NCBI RefSeq assembly: GCF_013128195.2
Contig: NZ_CP053452.2
Span: forward strand, 7,254,001-7,318,000
DNA: 64,000 nucleotides
Source: Frigoriglobus tundricola
Lineage (GTDB): Bacteria; Planctomycetota; Planctomycetia; Gemmatales; Gemmataceae
Direction of reading: 5' to 3'
The notes beneath the pieces were generated by a model. That model had not been told where the DNA came from. It searched no databases and saw nothing but the letters and a program-made list of their open reading frames with translations. Below, one piece after another: positions 36,412 through 44,553 of the stretch (the first letter of the stretch is position 1; each line of letters begins with the position of its first letter). Position numbers and translations under genes: made by a program.

Positions 36412-36972
36412 ATGGCCCGTAACATCATCCTCGTCGGCTACCGCTGCACCGGCAAAACGACCGTCGGGCGGCGCCTCGCGCAGCTCCTCGGCTGGCCGTT
36501 CGCGGACGCGGACGACCACATCGAGGCGGTCGCGGGGCGGTCCGTCACCGAGATTTTTGCGTCCGAGGGCGAAACGGGGTTCCGCGACCGCGAATCGGCG
36601 GCGCTGGCCGAATTGTGCGCCCGGTCCGGGTGCGTCATCGCGACCGGGGGGGGCGCGGTCCTGCGCGAACCGAACCGCCGGTTGCTGAAGGCGAGCGGGC
36701 TCGTGGTCTGGCTCACGGCCGCGCCCGACACGCTTTGGGGCCGGATGCAGACCGACCCGACCACCGCGGCCCGCCGCCCGAATCTGACCGCCGGCGGCGG
36801 GTGGGACGAGGTGCGGGCGCTCGTTGCCGCCCGCGAAGGGCTGTACCGCGAAGTTGCAGATTTCGTGAGGAATGGCGACTCCCAGTCGCCGGACGAGATC
36901 GCGGCTGCTATTCTCACGGAATGGAATGGTGGTACTACCTCCCGGCCGTCTTCTGGTGCCTGTGGGCCCTGA
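36412..36972 (+). CDS. aroK: Shikimate kinase
   Basis: A 186-residue kinase starting MARNIILVGYRCTGKTTVGR; Walker A is GYRCTGKT. The shikimate-binding residues are seen in FADADDHIEAVAGRSVTEIF, GETGFRDRESAALAE and ATGGGAVLREPNRRLL. It phosphorylates shikimate, the step after the upstream fused AroD-AroE. The last 17 codons overlap the start of the prepilin peptidase gene in another frame, an unusually long overlap of 52 bases. Confidence 0.92.
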   Translation: MARNIILVGYRCTGKTTVGRRLAQLLGWPFADADDHIEAVAGRSVTEIFASEGETGFRDRESAALAELCARSGCVIATGGGAVLREPNRRLLKASGLVVWLTAAPDTLWGRMQTDPTTAARRPNLTAGGGWDEVRALVAAREGLYREVADFVRNGDSQSPDEIAAAILTEWNGGTTSRPSSGACGP

Positions 36973-38087
36973 CCATTGGGCTCATGGTCGGCTCATTTAT
37001 TAACGTCCTCGTTGCCCGTCTCCCCTACGAGAAGAGCATCGTCTGGCCGTCGTCCCGGTGCTTCTCGTGCTACCGCAAGGTGCGGCTCACGGACAACATT
37101 CCGATCCTCGGCTACCTCAGGCTCCGCGGCAAGTGCCGGTACTGCCAGGCGCCGTTCTCCGCCCGGTACCTGTGGGTGGAAGTCGGGACCGGCCTCGCGT
37201 TCCTCGCACTCTTCGTTGCCGAGGTGGGCTGCGACTGGCACGGGCTGCCGGGCGTGAAGTACGACCCGCGCGGGTTCGATGGCGCCTCCCCGACGTTCCG
37301 CGCGTTCGCGGTGTTCTGCTACCACGCCGTTCTCGTCGCCGGCCTCATCGCCGCGGCGGCCATTGACGCCGAACACCGCATCATCCCGGCGCAGATCACG
37401 TACACGGTGATGGCCGTCGGGGTGATCGGCGGCGTGCTGATGCCGTGGCCGTGGCCGCACCCCGCACTGGCGGCGAACGTCATTCCGCCCGCGACGCCCT
37501 GGATTATCGAGGACTACCTCGGGAAGATTCCGCGCGGCGTGCAGCCGTGGCCGTTCTGGGGGCCGACGTTCGGATTCGCCCCGCCCGGCAGTTGGAAGCT
37601 CGGGCTGTTGACCTCTGTGGCCGGTGCGCTGGCCGGGTCGCTCGCGGTCCGCGCGGTCAAGTGGCTGTTCGAGACCGGCCTGGGCCGCGAGGCGCTCGGC
37701 CTGGGTGACGCCGACCTCCTCATGATGGCCGGTGCGTTCCTCGGCTGGCAGATCGTGGTGCTCTCGCTGTTCGTCGGCTCGTTCGCGTCCCTGATTCTGA
37801 AACTGTTGGAAGCCATCGTGCGACCGACGGCTCCTTCTGACTCGGCCGCGGGGACGCCCGTTACCGGCCCGCCGGACGCGAACGAGCTCCCGTTCGGCCC
37901 CGGTCTGGCGATCGGCGTGGTCGCCACCTGGTTCGCGTGGCCGTGGGTCGGCCCGCGGGTCCAGTTCCCGTTCTTCGACGCCACCATGATGGGCGTCCTC
38001 TGTGCCGTCATGGGTATCGGGCTGCTGGCCGCGGCGCTCTTCCTGCGCCGGCCGGTTGAGACCGCGCCCGCCCCGGTGGCGCGGTAG
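36921..38087 (+). CDS. Type IV prepilin peptidase (A24 family)
   Basis: A 388-residue membrane protein. Near the start, GLMVGSFINVLVARLPY is the family's first helix, followed by the paired cysteines CFSCYRK and CRYCQAPF that bind zinc. The two catalytic aspartates are in AAAIDAEHRIIP (residue ~150) and GLGDADLLMMAGAFLGW (the G-x-G-D motif). It cleaves class III signal peptides, matching the DUF1559 prepilin-like protein at 53468. The start is embedded in the end of aroK, so translation may be coupled. About 100 residues longer than the usual PilD because of extra loops between TM helices. Confidence 0.9.
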   Translation: MEWWYYLPAVFWCLWALTIGLMVGSFINVLVARLPYEKSIVWPSSRCFSCYRKVRLTDNIPILGYLRLRGKCRYCQAPFSARYLWVEVGTGLAFLALFVAEVGCDWHGLPGVKYDPRGFDGASPTFRAFAVFCYHAVLVAGLIAAAAIDAEHRIIPAQITYTVMAVGVIGGVLMPWPWPHPALAANVIPPATPWIIEDYLGKIPRGVQPWPFWGPTFGFAPPGSWKLGLLTSVAGALAGSLAVRAVKWLFETGLGREALGLGDADLLMMAGAFLGWQIVVLSLFVGSFASLILKLLEAIVRPTAPSDSAAGTPVTGPPDANELPFGPGLAIGVVATWFAWPWVGPRVQFPFFDATMMGVLCAVMGIGLLAAALFLRRPVETAPAPVAR

Positions 38088-38194
38088 ACTCAGACGCCGA
38101 GCCGAGTTGATCGCACGCCCCGGAGGTGACCGCAGTTTCGAACGACGCGAACTGCGGTTTTCTCATTTACCGGCCGCTCACTCCTGAGGAAATC

Positions 38195-38809
38195 ATGTCC
38201 GAAACGGTGATCGTGGACTACGGGATGGCGAACCTGCGGAGCGTCCAGAAGGCGTTCGAGCAGGTCGGCCATTCCGCCACGATCACCGGAGACCCGAAGC
38301 ACGTGGCCGCCGCCGGGAAGGTGGTGCTGCCGGGCGTCGGGGCGTTTCGGGACGCGGTGGCGCGGATGCGCGACACCGGTCTGGCCGACGCCGTGCGCCG
38401 GCACATCGACGCCGGTCGCCCGTTCCTCGGCATCTGTCTGGGGATGCAGATGCTGTTCGCCCGCGATCACGAGGACGGTCTGCACGAGGGGATGGGCGTC
38501 TTCGGCGGCGACGTGGTGCGGTTCCCCGACGTGGTGGGGCTGAAGGTTCCGCACATGGGGTGGAACACGCTCCGCTTCGCCCGGCCCGGGTGCCCGCTGT
38601 TCGCCGGGCTGCCGGCCGACCCGGCGGTCTACTTCGTCCACTCGTACTATCCGCAACCGACCGCCCGTGAGATCGTCGCCGCCGAGGCCGACTACCCGAC
38701 GCCGTTCTGTGCGGCGGTGTGGAAGGACAACGTGTTCGCGACCCAGTTCCACCCGGAGAAGAGTCAGCGGATCGGCTTGCACATGCTCCGCAACTTTGCG
38801 TCGCTCTGA
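38195..38809 (+). CDS. hisH: Imidazole glycerol phosphate synthase subunit HisH
   Basis: A 204-residue class I glutamine amidotransferase starting MSETVIVDYGMANLRSVQKA. VVLPGVGAFRDAV, the nucleophile GICLGMQMLF and QFHPEKS provide the Cys-His-Glu triad (Cys near residue 85). It feeds ammonia to HisF for the imidazole ring and AICAR. HisF is not in this window, so the usual hisH-hisF neighbourhood is absent downstream, where mutS lies on the opposite strand. Confidence 0.94.
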   Translation: MSETVIVDYGMANLRSVQKAFEQVGHSATITGDPKHVAAAGKVVLPGVGAFRDAVARMRDTGLADAVRRHIDAGRPFLGICLGMQMLFARDHEDGLHEGMGVFGGDVVRFPDVVGLKVPHMGWNTLRFARPGCPLFAGLPADPAVYFVHSYYPQPTAREIVAAEADYPTPFCAAVWKDNVFATQFHPEKSQRIGLHMLRNFASL

Positions 38810-38838
38810 CGCGCTTCCCGCCCCGACCGGGTCGTGAG

Positions 38839-41379
38839 TCAGAACGGCGCGTCCTCGGCCTCGCCGAACAAGCTGGGGCCGCTGATCTGCGGTTTCAGCT
38901 TCGGTTTGCGGCGCGGCGCTTCTGGCGGCAGCACCACGTTCCCCTTCTTCACCGGTGCGTCCGGTGCGGCCGCAGTGACCGGCAGTTCGTGCTGCTTCTC
39001 CAGCGATTCCAGCACCGCCGCCGCGCGGGCGAGGACCGCCTCGGGCACCCCCGCGAGGCGGGCGACGTGGATGCCGTAGCTCCGCTCCGCGTTGCCCGGT
39101 GCGATCTTGTGCAGGAAGACGATTTCGTCCTCCAGTTCGCGCACCAGCACGTTGTAGTTCCGCAGCCGGGGCAGGGCGGACGCGAGCTGGGCGAGTTCGT
39201 GATAGTGCGTCGCGAACAGCGCCCGGCACCCGATCGTGCCGTGCAGGAACTCCGTCATCGCCCACGCCAGCGACACGCCGTCGTAGGTGCTCGTCCCGCG
39301 GCCGATTTCGTCCAGGATCACGAGGCTGCGCGGGGTCGCGTTGTTCAGGATGTTCGCGGCCTCCGTCATCTCCACCATGAACGTCGATTGCCCGCGGCTC
39401 AACTCGTCGCTCGCCCCGACGCGGGTGAAGATGCGGTCCGTCAACCCGATCTTCGCCGACTTCGCCGGAACGAAGCTCCCGACGTGTGCCATCAGCGTGA
39501 TGAGCGCCACCTGCCGCAGGAACGTACTCTTGCCGGCCATGTTCGGACCGGTGACGAGCCAGAACGTGCCGTCGTCGGGGCCGAACGCGGCGTCGTTGGG
39601 GACGAAGGTGCCCGGCGGCAGGATCTGGTCGAGGACCGGGTGCCGGCCGTCGCGGACGTCGAGAACCGGCTCGTCCACGAGGACGGGGCGGACGTAGTTG
39701 CGTGCGGCGGCGAGTTCGGCGAGCGCGGCGAGCATGTCGAGCGCCGCGAGGACGTCGGCGGTGTTGAGCAGGCGCGGGGTCTGGGCCGCGACCTGGTCGC
39801 GGAGCGTGAGGAAGAGCTGGAGTTCCAGCGCCCGGCTCTTGTCCTGCGAGGTGACGACCTTCTCCTCGTACTCGCGGAGCGCCGGCGTGTAGTACCGCTT
39901 CGCGTTCTTGAGCGTCTTCTGGTGCTTGTACTCCGGGGGCGTCTTCGTCTCGTTGGCGTTGGTGATTTCGAGGTAGTAGCCGTCGATCTCGTTGTAGCCC
40001 ACTTTCAGGCTGGCGATGCCGGTGCGGGTGATCTCTTGCGCCTGGTAGCGGGCGATCCAGTTCTTGCCGTCGGTCGCCAGCGCGCGGAGCTCGTCCAGTT
40101 CCGCGCTGTAGCCCGGCCGGATGACTCCGCCCTCCTTCGCGATGTGCGGCGGGTCCTCTTCGATGGCCTTGTCGAGTACCTCGCGGATGTCGGGGCAGAG
40201 TTCAAGCCGCTTTTCAAGGTCTTGTAGGAGCGGCGCCCGGCGCCCGGCCAGTTTGGCCTTTACTGCCGGCAGCTTGCGGAGCGTGCGGGCGATCGCCGAC
40301 AGGTCGCGGGGACCGGCCTTCGCCGTTGAGACGCGGGTGGTGAGGCGCTGGATGTCCGCGCACGATTCGAGGTGGTCGCGGAGGTTGCGCCGCAGCGCGT
40401 GGTCCTTGAGCAGTTCCTCGACCGCGTCGAGCCGACCGTTGATCGCGACGGGGTCCGTGAGCGGGGCCAGGACGCTGTCGTGGAGGAGCCGCGCGCCCAT
40501 CGGGGTCACGCTGCGGTCCAGGACGGAGAGCAGGGAGCCGTCGCGCTGGCTGTCGCGGAGCGTGCGGGTCAGTTCGAGGCTGCGCCGCGTGACCTCGTCG
40601 AGCGTGAGCAGCGCGTCCGACCGGTGCGGGCGCAGCCGGCGGATGTGCTGGAGGCTCGCCTTCAGCGTTTCTTGAAGGTAGATGATGACCGCGCCCGCCG
40701 CCACGAGGCACGGCTGCTCGTCCTCGAACCCGAACCCGCTCAGCGTGCCGACCTGGAAGTGCGTTTTGAGCGCCGCCAGGGCCGTCGAGGGGTCGAACGT
40801 CCAGTCCGGCCGCGCGACGCGGCTTTTCGGCAGGTACGAGCCCGCGGCCTGGGCCACGAGCGCGGTGAGCGATTCGGCGTAGAGGCACTCGGACCCGTTC
40901 AGCCGGGAGAGTTCGTCGGAGAGCCGGGGCGCCGGCACATCGGCCGCGGAGAAGTGGCCGGTCGAGAGATCGACCCACGCGAGGCCGAACACGCCCGGCT
41001 TGCCGACGCCGAGCGCGACGAGGTGGTTCGGCGCGCGGGGGTCGAGCAGCACGTCGTCCGTCACGGTGCCGGGCGTGACGATCCGGTTCACCTCGCGGTG
41101 GATGATCTTCTTCTTCGGGTCCGGCTCCTCCATCTGTTCGCACACCGCGACCCGGTGCCCGGCGCGGAGCAGGAGCCCCAGGTAGTGTTCGAGCTTGTGG
41201 ACCGGCACGCCGGCCATCGGAATGGTGCCGTCGCGCTTGGTGAGGGTGATGCCCAGCACGCGCGAGCCGAGTTCGGCGTCGTCCTCGAACAGCTCGTAGA
41301 AGTCGCCGTTGCGGAACAGGACGATCATCCCCGGGTGCTGGGCCTTGGCGTCGTGGTACTGCTGCATCATGCGGGACAT
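38839..41379 (-). CDS. mutS: DNA mismatch repair protein MutS
   Basis: An 846-residue protein. The mismatch-recognition domain has MIVLFRNGDFYELFEDDAEL with the F-Y-E intercalating motif. The ATPase has Walker A TGPNMAGKST and Walker B SLVILDEIGRGTSTYDG, with the ring-closing HYHELAQLA. The start at 41379 (MSRMMQQYHDAKAQHPGM) fits homologues; the open frame further upstream is unrelated in composition. It recognises base-base mismatches and small loops. Single gene, convergent with hisH. Confidence 0.96.
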   Translation of the reverse strand: MSRMMQQYHDAKAQHPGMIVLFRNGDFYELFEDDAELGSRVLGITLTKRDGTIPMAGVPVHKLEHYLGLLLRAGHRVAVCEQMEEPDPKKKIIHREVNRIVTPGTVTDDVLLDPRAPNHLVALGVGKPGVFGLAWVDLSTGHFSAADVPAPRLSDELSRLNGSECLYAESLTALVAQAAGSYLPKSRVARPDWTFDPSTALAALKTHFQVGTLSGFGFEDEQPCLVAAGAVIIYLQETLKASLQHIRRLRPHRSDALLTLDEVTRRSLELTRTLRDSQRDGSLLSVLDRSVTPMGARLLHDSVLAPLTDPVAINGRLDAVEELLKDHALRRNLRDHLESCADIQRLTTRVSTAKAGPRDLSAIARTLRKLPAVKAKLAGRRAPLLQDLEKRLELCPDIREVLDKAIEEDPPHIAKEGGVIRPGYSAELDELRALATDGKNWIARYQAQEITRTGIASLKVGYNEIDGYYLEITNANETKTPPEYKHQKTLKNAKRYYTPALREYEEKVVTSQDKSRALELQLFLTLRDQVAAQTPRLLNTADVLAALDMLAALAELAAARNYVRPVLVDEPVLDVRDGRHPVLDQILPPGTFVPNDAAFGPDDGTFWLVTGPNMAGKSTFLRQVALITLMAHVGSFVPAKSAKIGLTDRIFTRVGASDELSRGQSTFMVEMTEAANILNNATPRSLVILDEIGRGTSTYDGVSLAWAMTEFLHGTIGCRALFATHYHELAQLASALPRLRNYNVLVRELEDEIVFLHKIAPGNAERSYGIHVARLAGVPEAVLARAAAVLESLEKQHELPVTAAAPDAPVKKGNVVLPPEAPRRKPKLKPQISGPSLFGEAEDAPF

Positions 41380-41401
41380 GGCTTGGCCCAGTTTTGGGAC
41401 A

Positions 41402-41430
41402 GTCGAAAGTCGTCGGGTCGAAAGTCGTAA
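41402..41430. repeat. Short repeat upstream of mutS
   Basis: gtcgaaagtcgt occurs twice (41402-41413 and 41417-41428), the second extended to gtcgaaagtcgtaa. The same 14-mer lies in the hairpin between aceE and aceF at 48597. It is probably part of a dispersed intergenic repeat family of this genome. Confidence 0.6.
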
Positions 41431-41558
41431 TGTCGGCTCACGCCGCGATAGGAGTGTATCGGAATGCGGGAGGTGAGGGAATGAACGAAGTGGGGCTCTC
41501 GGCTTGATGGGGCGGCTGTACGGGCGGTACCATGCGCACGTCCCGAGGGAGTTCGAGG

Positions 41559-42473
41559 ATGGCGAAACCGTTCGACGCGACGCTGAACGCTCTCCTTGCC
41601 GTTCGGCCGGGCGATTGGGCGCGCCACTTCGCCCGGCTGGTCGCGATCCCGCCCGGTCCGGCCGTGTCGCTCGACACCGATCTGGCGACCAGCGTTCAGG
41701 CCGACCGGGTGTTTCGCATCGACGGTCCGCAGCCCGCGCTACTACACCTGGAACTGGAAGCGAACCCGCGGCTCGGCATCCCGCGCGACCTGATGCGGTA
41801 CAATATCCTGCTCGACCACCAGCACGACCTGCCCGTGGAGTCCGTACTGATTTTGTTGCGGCCGAAAGCACTGGCGAGTGATCAAACCGGCCTGTACTCC
41901 CGCCGTGGGGTGACCGGGAGCATCATTGCCGATTTCCGCTATCGTTTGGAGCGGGTTTGGGAGCGCTCGGTCGACGCCTGGCTGAACGGCGGGTTGGGGC
42001 TGGCCCCGCTCGCTCTGCTGACGGACGAAGCGGACGCGGATTTGGAGAAGGCGCTCGAGCGGTTCCGAACGTGTCTGCTCGATCACAAGGCCGACGAAGC
42101 GACCGCGAAGAGCATTCTGGGTTCGTCTTACGTGTTGTGCGGTTTGCGCTACGAACGGGCGCGTATTGCGGAAATGTATCGGAGGTTGAGCATGTTGATG
42201 GAAGACTCGACGACGTATCAGGAGATACTCGAGAAGGGCATGGAAAAGGGGATAGAGAAGGGCATAGAGATGGGCATAGAGATGGGCATAGAGCGAGGAC
42301 AGCTTCAAACGCTCCTGAACCTGCTTTTGCGCCAGGGAACGAAACGGTTCGGCAACCCGACGTCGGAACGGGCTGCGGAGTTAGAGCAAATCACGGACTT
42401 GATCCGCCTCGAACAACTGGTCGATCGCTTGCTCGACGCGACCGGATGGGACGATCTGCTGCGCCCCGAGTAA
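41559..42473 (+). CDS. PD-(D/E)XK nuclease-family/DUF4351-type protein (Rpn-like)
   Basis: A 304-residue protein. The start at 41559 gives MAKPFDATLNALLAVRPGDWA. The nuclease-like core is DLATSVQADRVFRIDGPQPA, then LLHLELEANPRLGIPRDLMR with E-x-E, matching Rpn/transposase-(putative)-YhgA-like proteins. A C-terminal DUF4351 segment follows: LLLRQGTKRFGNPTSERAAELEQITDL, ending LLDATGWDDLL. Between the two lies a short tandem coding repeat (E-K-G-I/M at 42231-42296, listed separately). These proteins are usually thought to act in recombination or as defence-related nucleases. It is followed by a truncated paralogous copy. Confidence 0.8.
   Translation: MAKPFDATLNALLAVRPGDWARHFARLVAIPPGPAVSLDTDLATSVQADRVFRIDGPQPALLHLELEANPRLGIPRDLMRYNILLDHQHDLPVESVLILLRPKALASDQTGLYSRRGVTGSIIADFRYRLERVWERSVDAWLNGGLGLAPLALLTDEADADLEKALERFRTCLLDHKADEATAKSILGSSYVLCGLRYERARIAEMYRRLSMLMEDSTTYQEILEKGMEKGIEKGIEMGIEMGIERGQLQTLLNLLLRQGTKRFGNPTSERAAELEQITDLIRLEQLVDRLLDATGWDDLLRPE
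42231..42296 (+). repeat. 12-base tandem repeat in the DUF4351 gene
   Basis: Units of 12 bases close to gagaagggcata are repeated about five times and translate to E-[KM]-G-[IM], giving a highly charged, helical linker. Two adjacent units (gagatgggcata) are identical. It could expand or contract by slippage without breaking the frame. Confidence 0.85.
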
Positions 42474-42525
42474 CCGCGGCGCGGTCAGGACGCGGCCGAG
42501 CCAGGCGCGGGCACAAATCACGAAG

Positions 42526-42801
42526 GTGTGCCGGAGGTTGATTGTGACGATGGAAGATTCGACAACCTATCAGGAAATCTTCGAAAAAGGCGTACAGATG
42601 GGCTTGGAGAAAAGGATGGCGCAGGAAAACCGTCAGCTATACCAGAAAGTCCTGTTGCGCCAGGGAACGAAGCGGTTTGGCGATCCTACGCCGGAGATTG
42701 CCGCGGCGTTGGAGCAGATCACGGATTTGAATCGCCTGGACCACCTGGCCGAACGAATGCTCGACGCGACCGGGTGGGAGGATCTGCTGCGATCCGAGTG
42801 A
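42526..42801 (+). CDS. Truncated tandem duplicate of the DUF4351 C-terminus
   Basis: A 91-residue protein beginning at a GTG (or at 42550, MEDSTTYQEIFEKG). It matches the last third of the upstream protein: MEDSTTYQEI, VLLRQGTKRFGDPTPEIAAA, LEQITDLNRLDHLAERML and DATGWEDLL. The E-K-G-I repeat block of the parent is nearly absent, and no nuclease core is present. It is a partial tandem duplication that has since diverged; the open frame is intact. Whether it is translated is unknown. Confidence 0.65.
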   Translation: MCRRLIVTMEDSTTYQEIFEKGVQMGLEKRMAQENRQLYQKVLLRQGTKRFGDPTPEIAAALEQITDLNRLDHLAERMLDATGWEDLLRSE

Positions 42802-42813
42802 CGGTGCCCCCGG

Positions 42814-43242
42814 TCAGGACGCGGCCGACTCGCGCACTTTGCACATGCGGACGGTGTTCCCCCGGCCGTGGTACTCGACCTCGGTCATGAAGCCGCGCAT
42901 GAGCAAGAGGCCGCGCCCGCAGGGCCGCTCGATGTTGATTTCCAGGGTCGGGTCCGGCACGTCTTCGGGGTTGAACCCCTCGCCCTCGTCGGTGATCCGG
43001 ATGTCGAACCGCTCCGCGGTGATGCTGTAGTGGACGTAGACCCGCTTATCGGGGTCCATCTGGTTGCCGTGCTTGATCGCGTTGACGAGCGCCTCTTCCA
43101 GGGCCAGCTTGATGGCGAAGATGTCGTGCTCGGTGTAGGCCGACGCCTGAAGGGCCTCTTCGATCTGCTCCTGGACGCGGCGCGCCTCGGCCAGATCGCT
43201 GGCGATGGTGAGTTCGGTGGCCATCTTCTGCGCGACGCCCAT
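42814..43242 (-). CDS. Anti-sigma factor/serine kinase of RsbW type (HATPase)
   Basis: A 142-residue GHKL ATPase: N-box EEALVNAIKHGN near residue 63, G1 box ITDEGEGFNP near 100, and G2-like PCGRGLLLMRGFM near 125. The start at 43242 gives MGVAQKMATELTIASDLAEA; ATG at 43224 is an alternative. Such kinases bind and phosphorylate a STAS anti-anti-sigma partner and hold a sigma factor in check. The STAS gene follows upstream (43329-43697) in the same orientation. No sigma factor is adjacent, so its target is elsewhere. Confidence 0.88.
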   Translation of the reverse strand: MGVAQKMATELTIASDLAEARRVQEQIEEALQASAYTEHDIFAIKLALEEALVNAIKHGNQMDPDKRVYVHYSITAERFDIRITDEGEGFNPEDVPDPTLEINIERPCGRGLLLMRGFMTEVEYHGRGNTVRMCKVRESAAS

Positions 43243-43328
43243 GTGTGTCGGCCGCTGAGGTGGGGACAGGCGGGACGGTCGGCGCACGCGGCGCGGAGCG
43301 AGGGCCGTGCCGCGTGCGGGTGCCGGGG

Positions 43329-43697
43329 TCAGGCGAACGACTGGAGCCCCGACTGTTCGTCCGTGGTGATGGTCAGGATCCGGTCCAGCTTGGTGATCTT
43401 GAACACGTCCAGGATGTCCTTGGCGATCTTGCACAGGACCAGTTTGCCCTGGACGGCCTGGAGCTTGCGGTGCAGCGTGATCAGCTTGCCCAGCGCGGCG
43501 CTGGACATGAACTCGACGTTCCCGAAGTTCAGGAGCACCTTCCGGCGGCCGAGCTCGTCGACCAAACGGAACAGGTCGTCCCCGATCATCTGGATGTTCT
43601 GTTCGTCCAGAATCTTTTTGTCAACGAAGTTGACGACCGCGATGTCCCCGATGTCTTCGACCTCGAGCCGACGACGACGAGGGGTTTGGGACGCCAT
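43329..43697 (-). CDS. Anti-anti-sigma factor (STAS domain)
   Basis: A 122-residue protein with the STAS fold: DIGDIAVVNFVDKKILDEQN, then VLLNFGNVEFMSSAALGKLI, whose first Ser of MSS is the phosphorylation site, and VQGKLVLCKIAKDILDVFKI. The adjacent RsbW-like kinase would phosphorylate it. Start chosen at 43697 (MASQTPRRRRLEVEDI). It is the first gene of the pair on this strand. Confidence 0.9.
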   Translation of the reverse strand: MASQTPRRRRLEVEDIGDIAVVNFVDKKILDEQNIQMIGDDLFRLVDELGRRKVLLNFGNVEFMSSAALGKLITLHRKLQAVQGKLVLCKIAKDILDVFKITKLDRILTITTDEQSGLQSFA

Positions 43698-43851
43698 GGC
43701 GCACCTGATCTGAAAAGGTGAGTGCGGGGCCGTGGGGCGCAGCGGGAGGCGAACCACACGGAATACGGGAAATCATTCTGCCTACGGAGCGCCCTGTCAA
43801 GTGGGGCGGAATGCATTTTAAGGGCCAGACGGGATGTTCGCCTAGCCCGCG

Positions 43852-44379
43852 TTACACGGAATCGGTCGGTTCGGCCGAATCAAGTTTGGCCGCGAGAGCC
43901 AGTTCCGGCGCCAGCGCTTCGACGGCCTTCCGCGCACTGTTCGCGGGGTTCAGGCAGAACAGGTCCCACTGTTCCCCTTCGAGCCCCCACTGGCGGACGA
44001 ACCACGTATTCCCGTCCTTTTCGAGCGGGAACAGCGCGCACTGCGTCGGTTTGTACTGGTAGGAGTCGCCGTCCTCCGTGCCGACGGTATGGAGCACGCA
44101 CCCGCCGTTGAAGAACACGCACCACCCTTTGCTCACCCGTACCATCGGCTGACCGAGTTTCGTGCGGGCACTCGTAAACCCGTCCGCCTCGATCATCTTT
44201 CGCGCCTCGGGGCGCAGGAGCGGTAGAACCCGCGGCATCACCGACCCCATGACCGCGCGCTCCGCGGGGGACACACTCGGGCGCCCGTTCCGACAGCAGA
44301 TGCCCTCGCACCCTCGTCCGAATGAGCAATCGAAAGTCGCCGTGTCGGCGTTAAGGACCGCAAGCGGCAGGCGGGTCAT
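43852..44379 (-). CDS. Cysteine-cluster protein (YkgJ/DUF3109-like)
   Basis: A 175-residue protein starting MTRLPLAVLNADTATFDCSF. It has the clustered cysteines CSFGRGCEGICCRNGRP, later WCVFFNGGCVLH, QCALFPL and LFCLNP, which is the layout of zinc- or iron-sulfur-binding proteins of the YkgJ/DUF3109 group. Function unknown. It faces away from the STAS gene; no operon. Confidence 0.75.
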   Translation of the reverse strand: MTRLPLAVLNADTATFDCSFGRGCEGICCRNGRPSVSPAERAVMGSVMPRVLPLLRPEARKMIEADGFTSARTKLGQPMVRVSKGWCVFFNGGCVLHTVGTEDGDSYQYKPTQCALFPLEKDGNTWFVRQWGLEGEQWDLFCLNPANSARKAVEALAPELALAAKLDSAEPTDSV

Positions 44380-44553
44380 GGAGGGCGGCCTGTCGGGTAG
44401 TGGGGCGACCAAGGTTCAGGGAGAACATACCACTCGGACGGGACCGGCGGGACCGCAAAATGGAGTCGGCGGGGTCACCCGAGCGCCGCGCACCCGGCAG
44501 GATGTGACCGGCGCGGCGCGGACAGGCCCCAGGGGCGAGGTACTCGATGTCAC

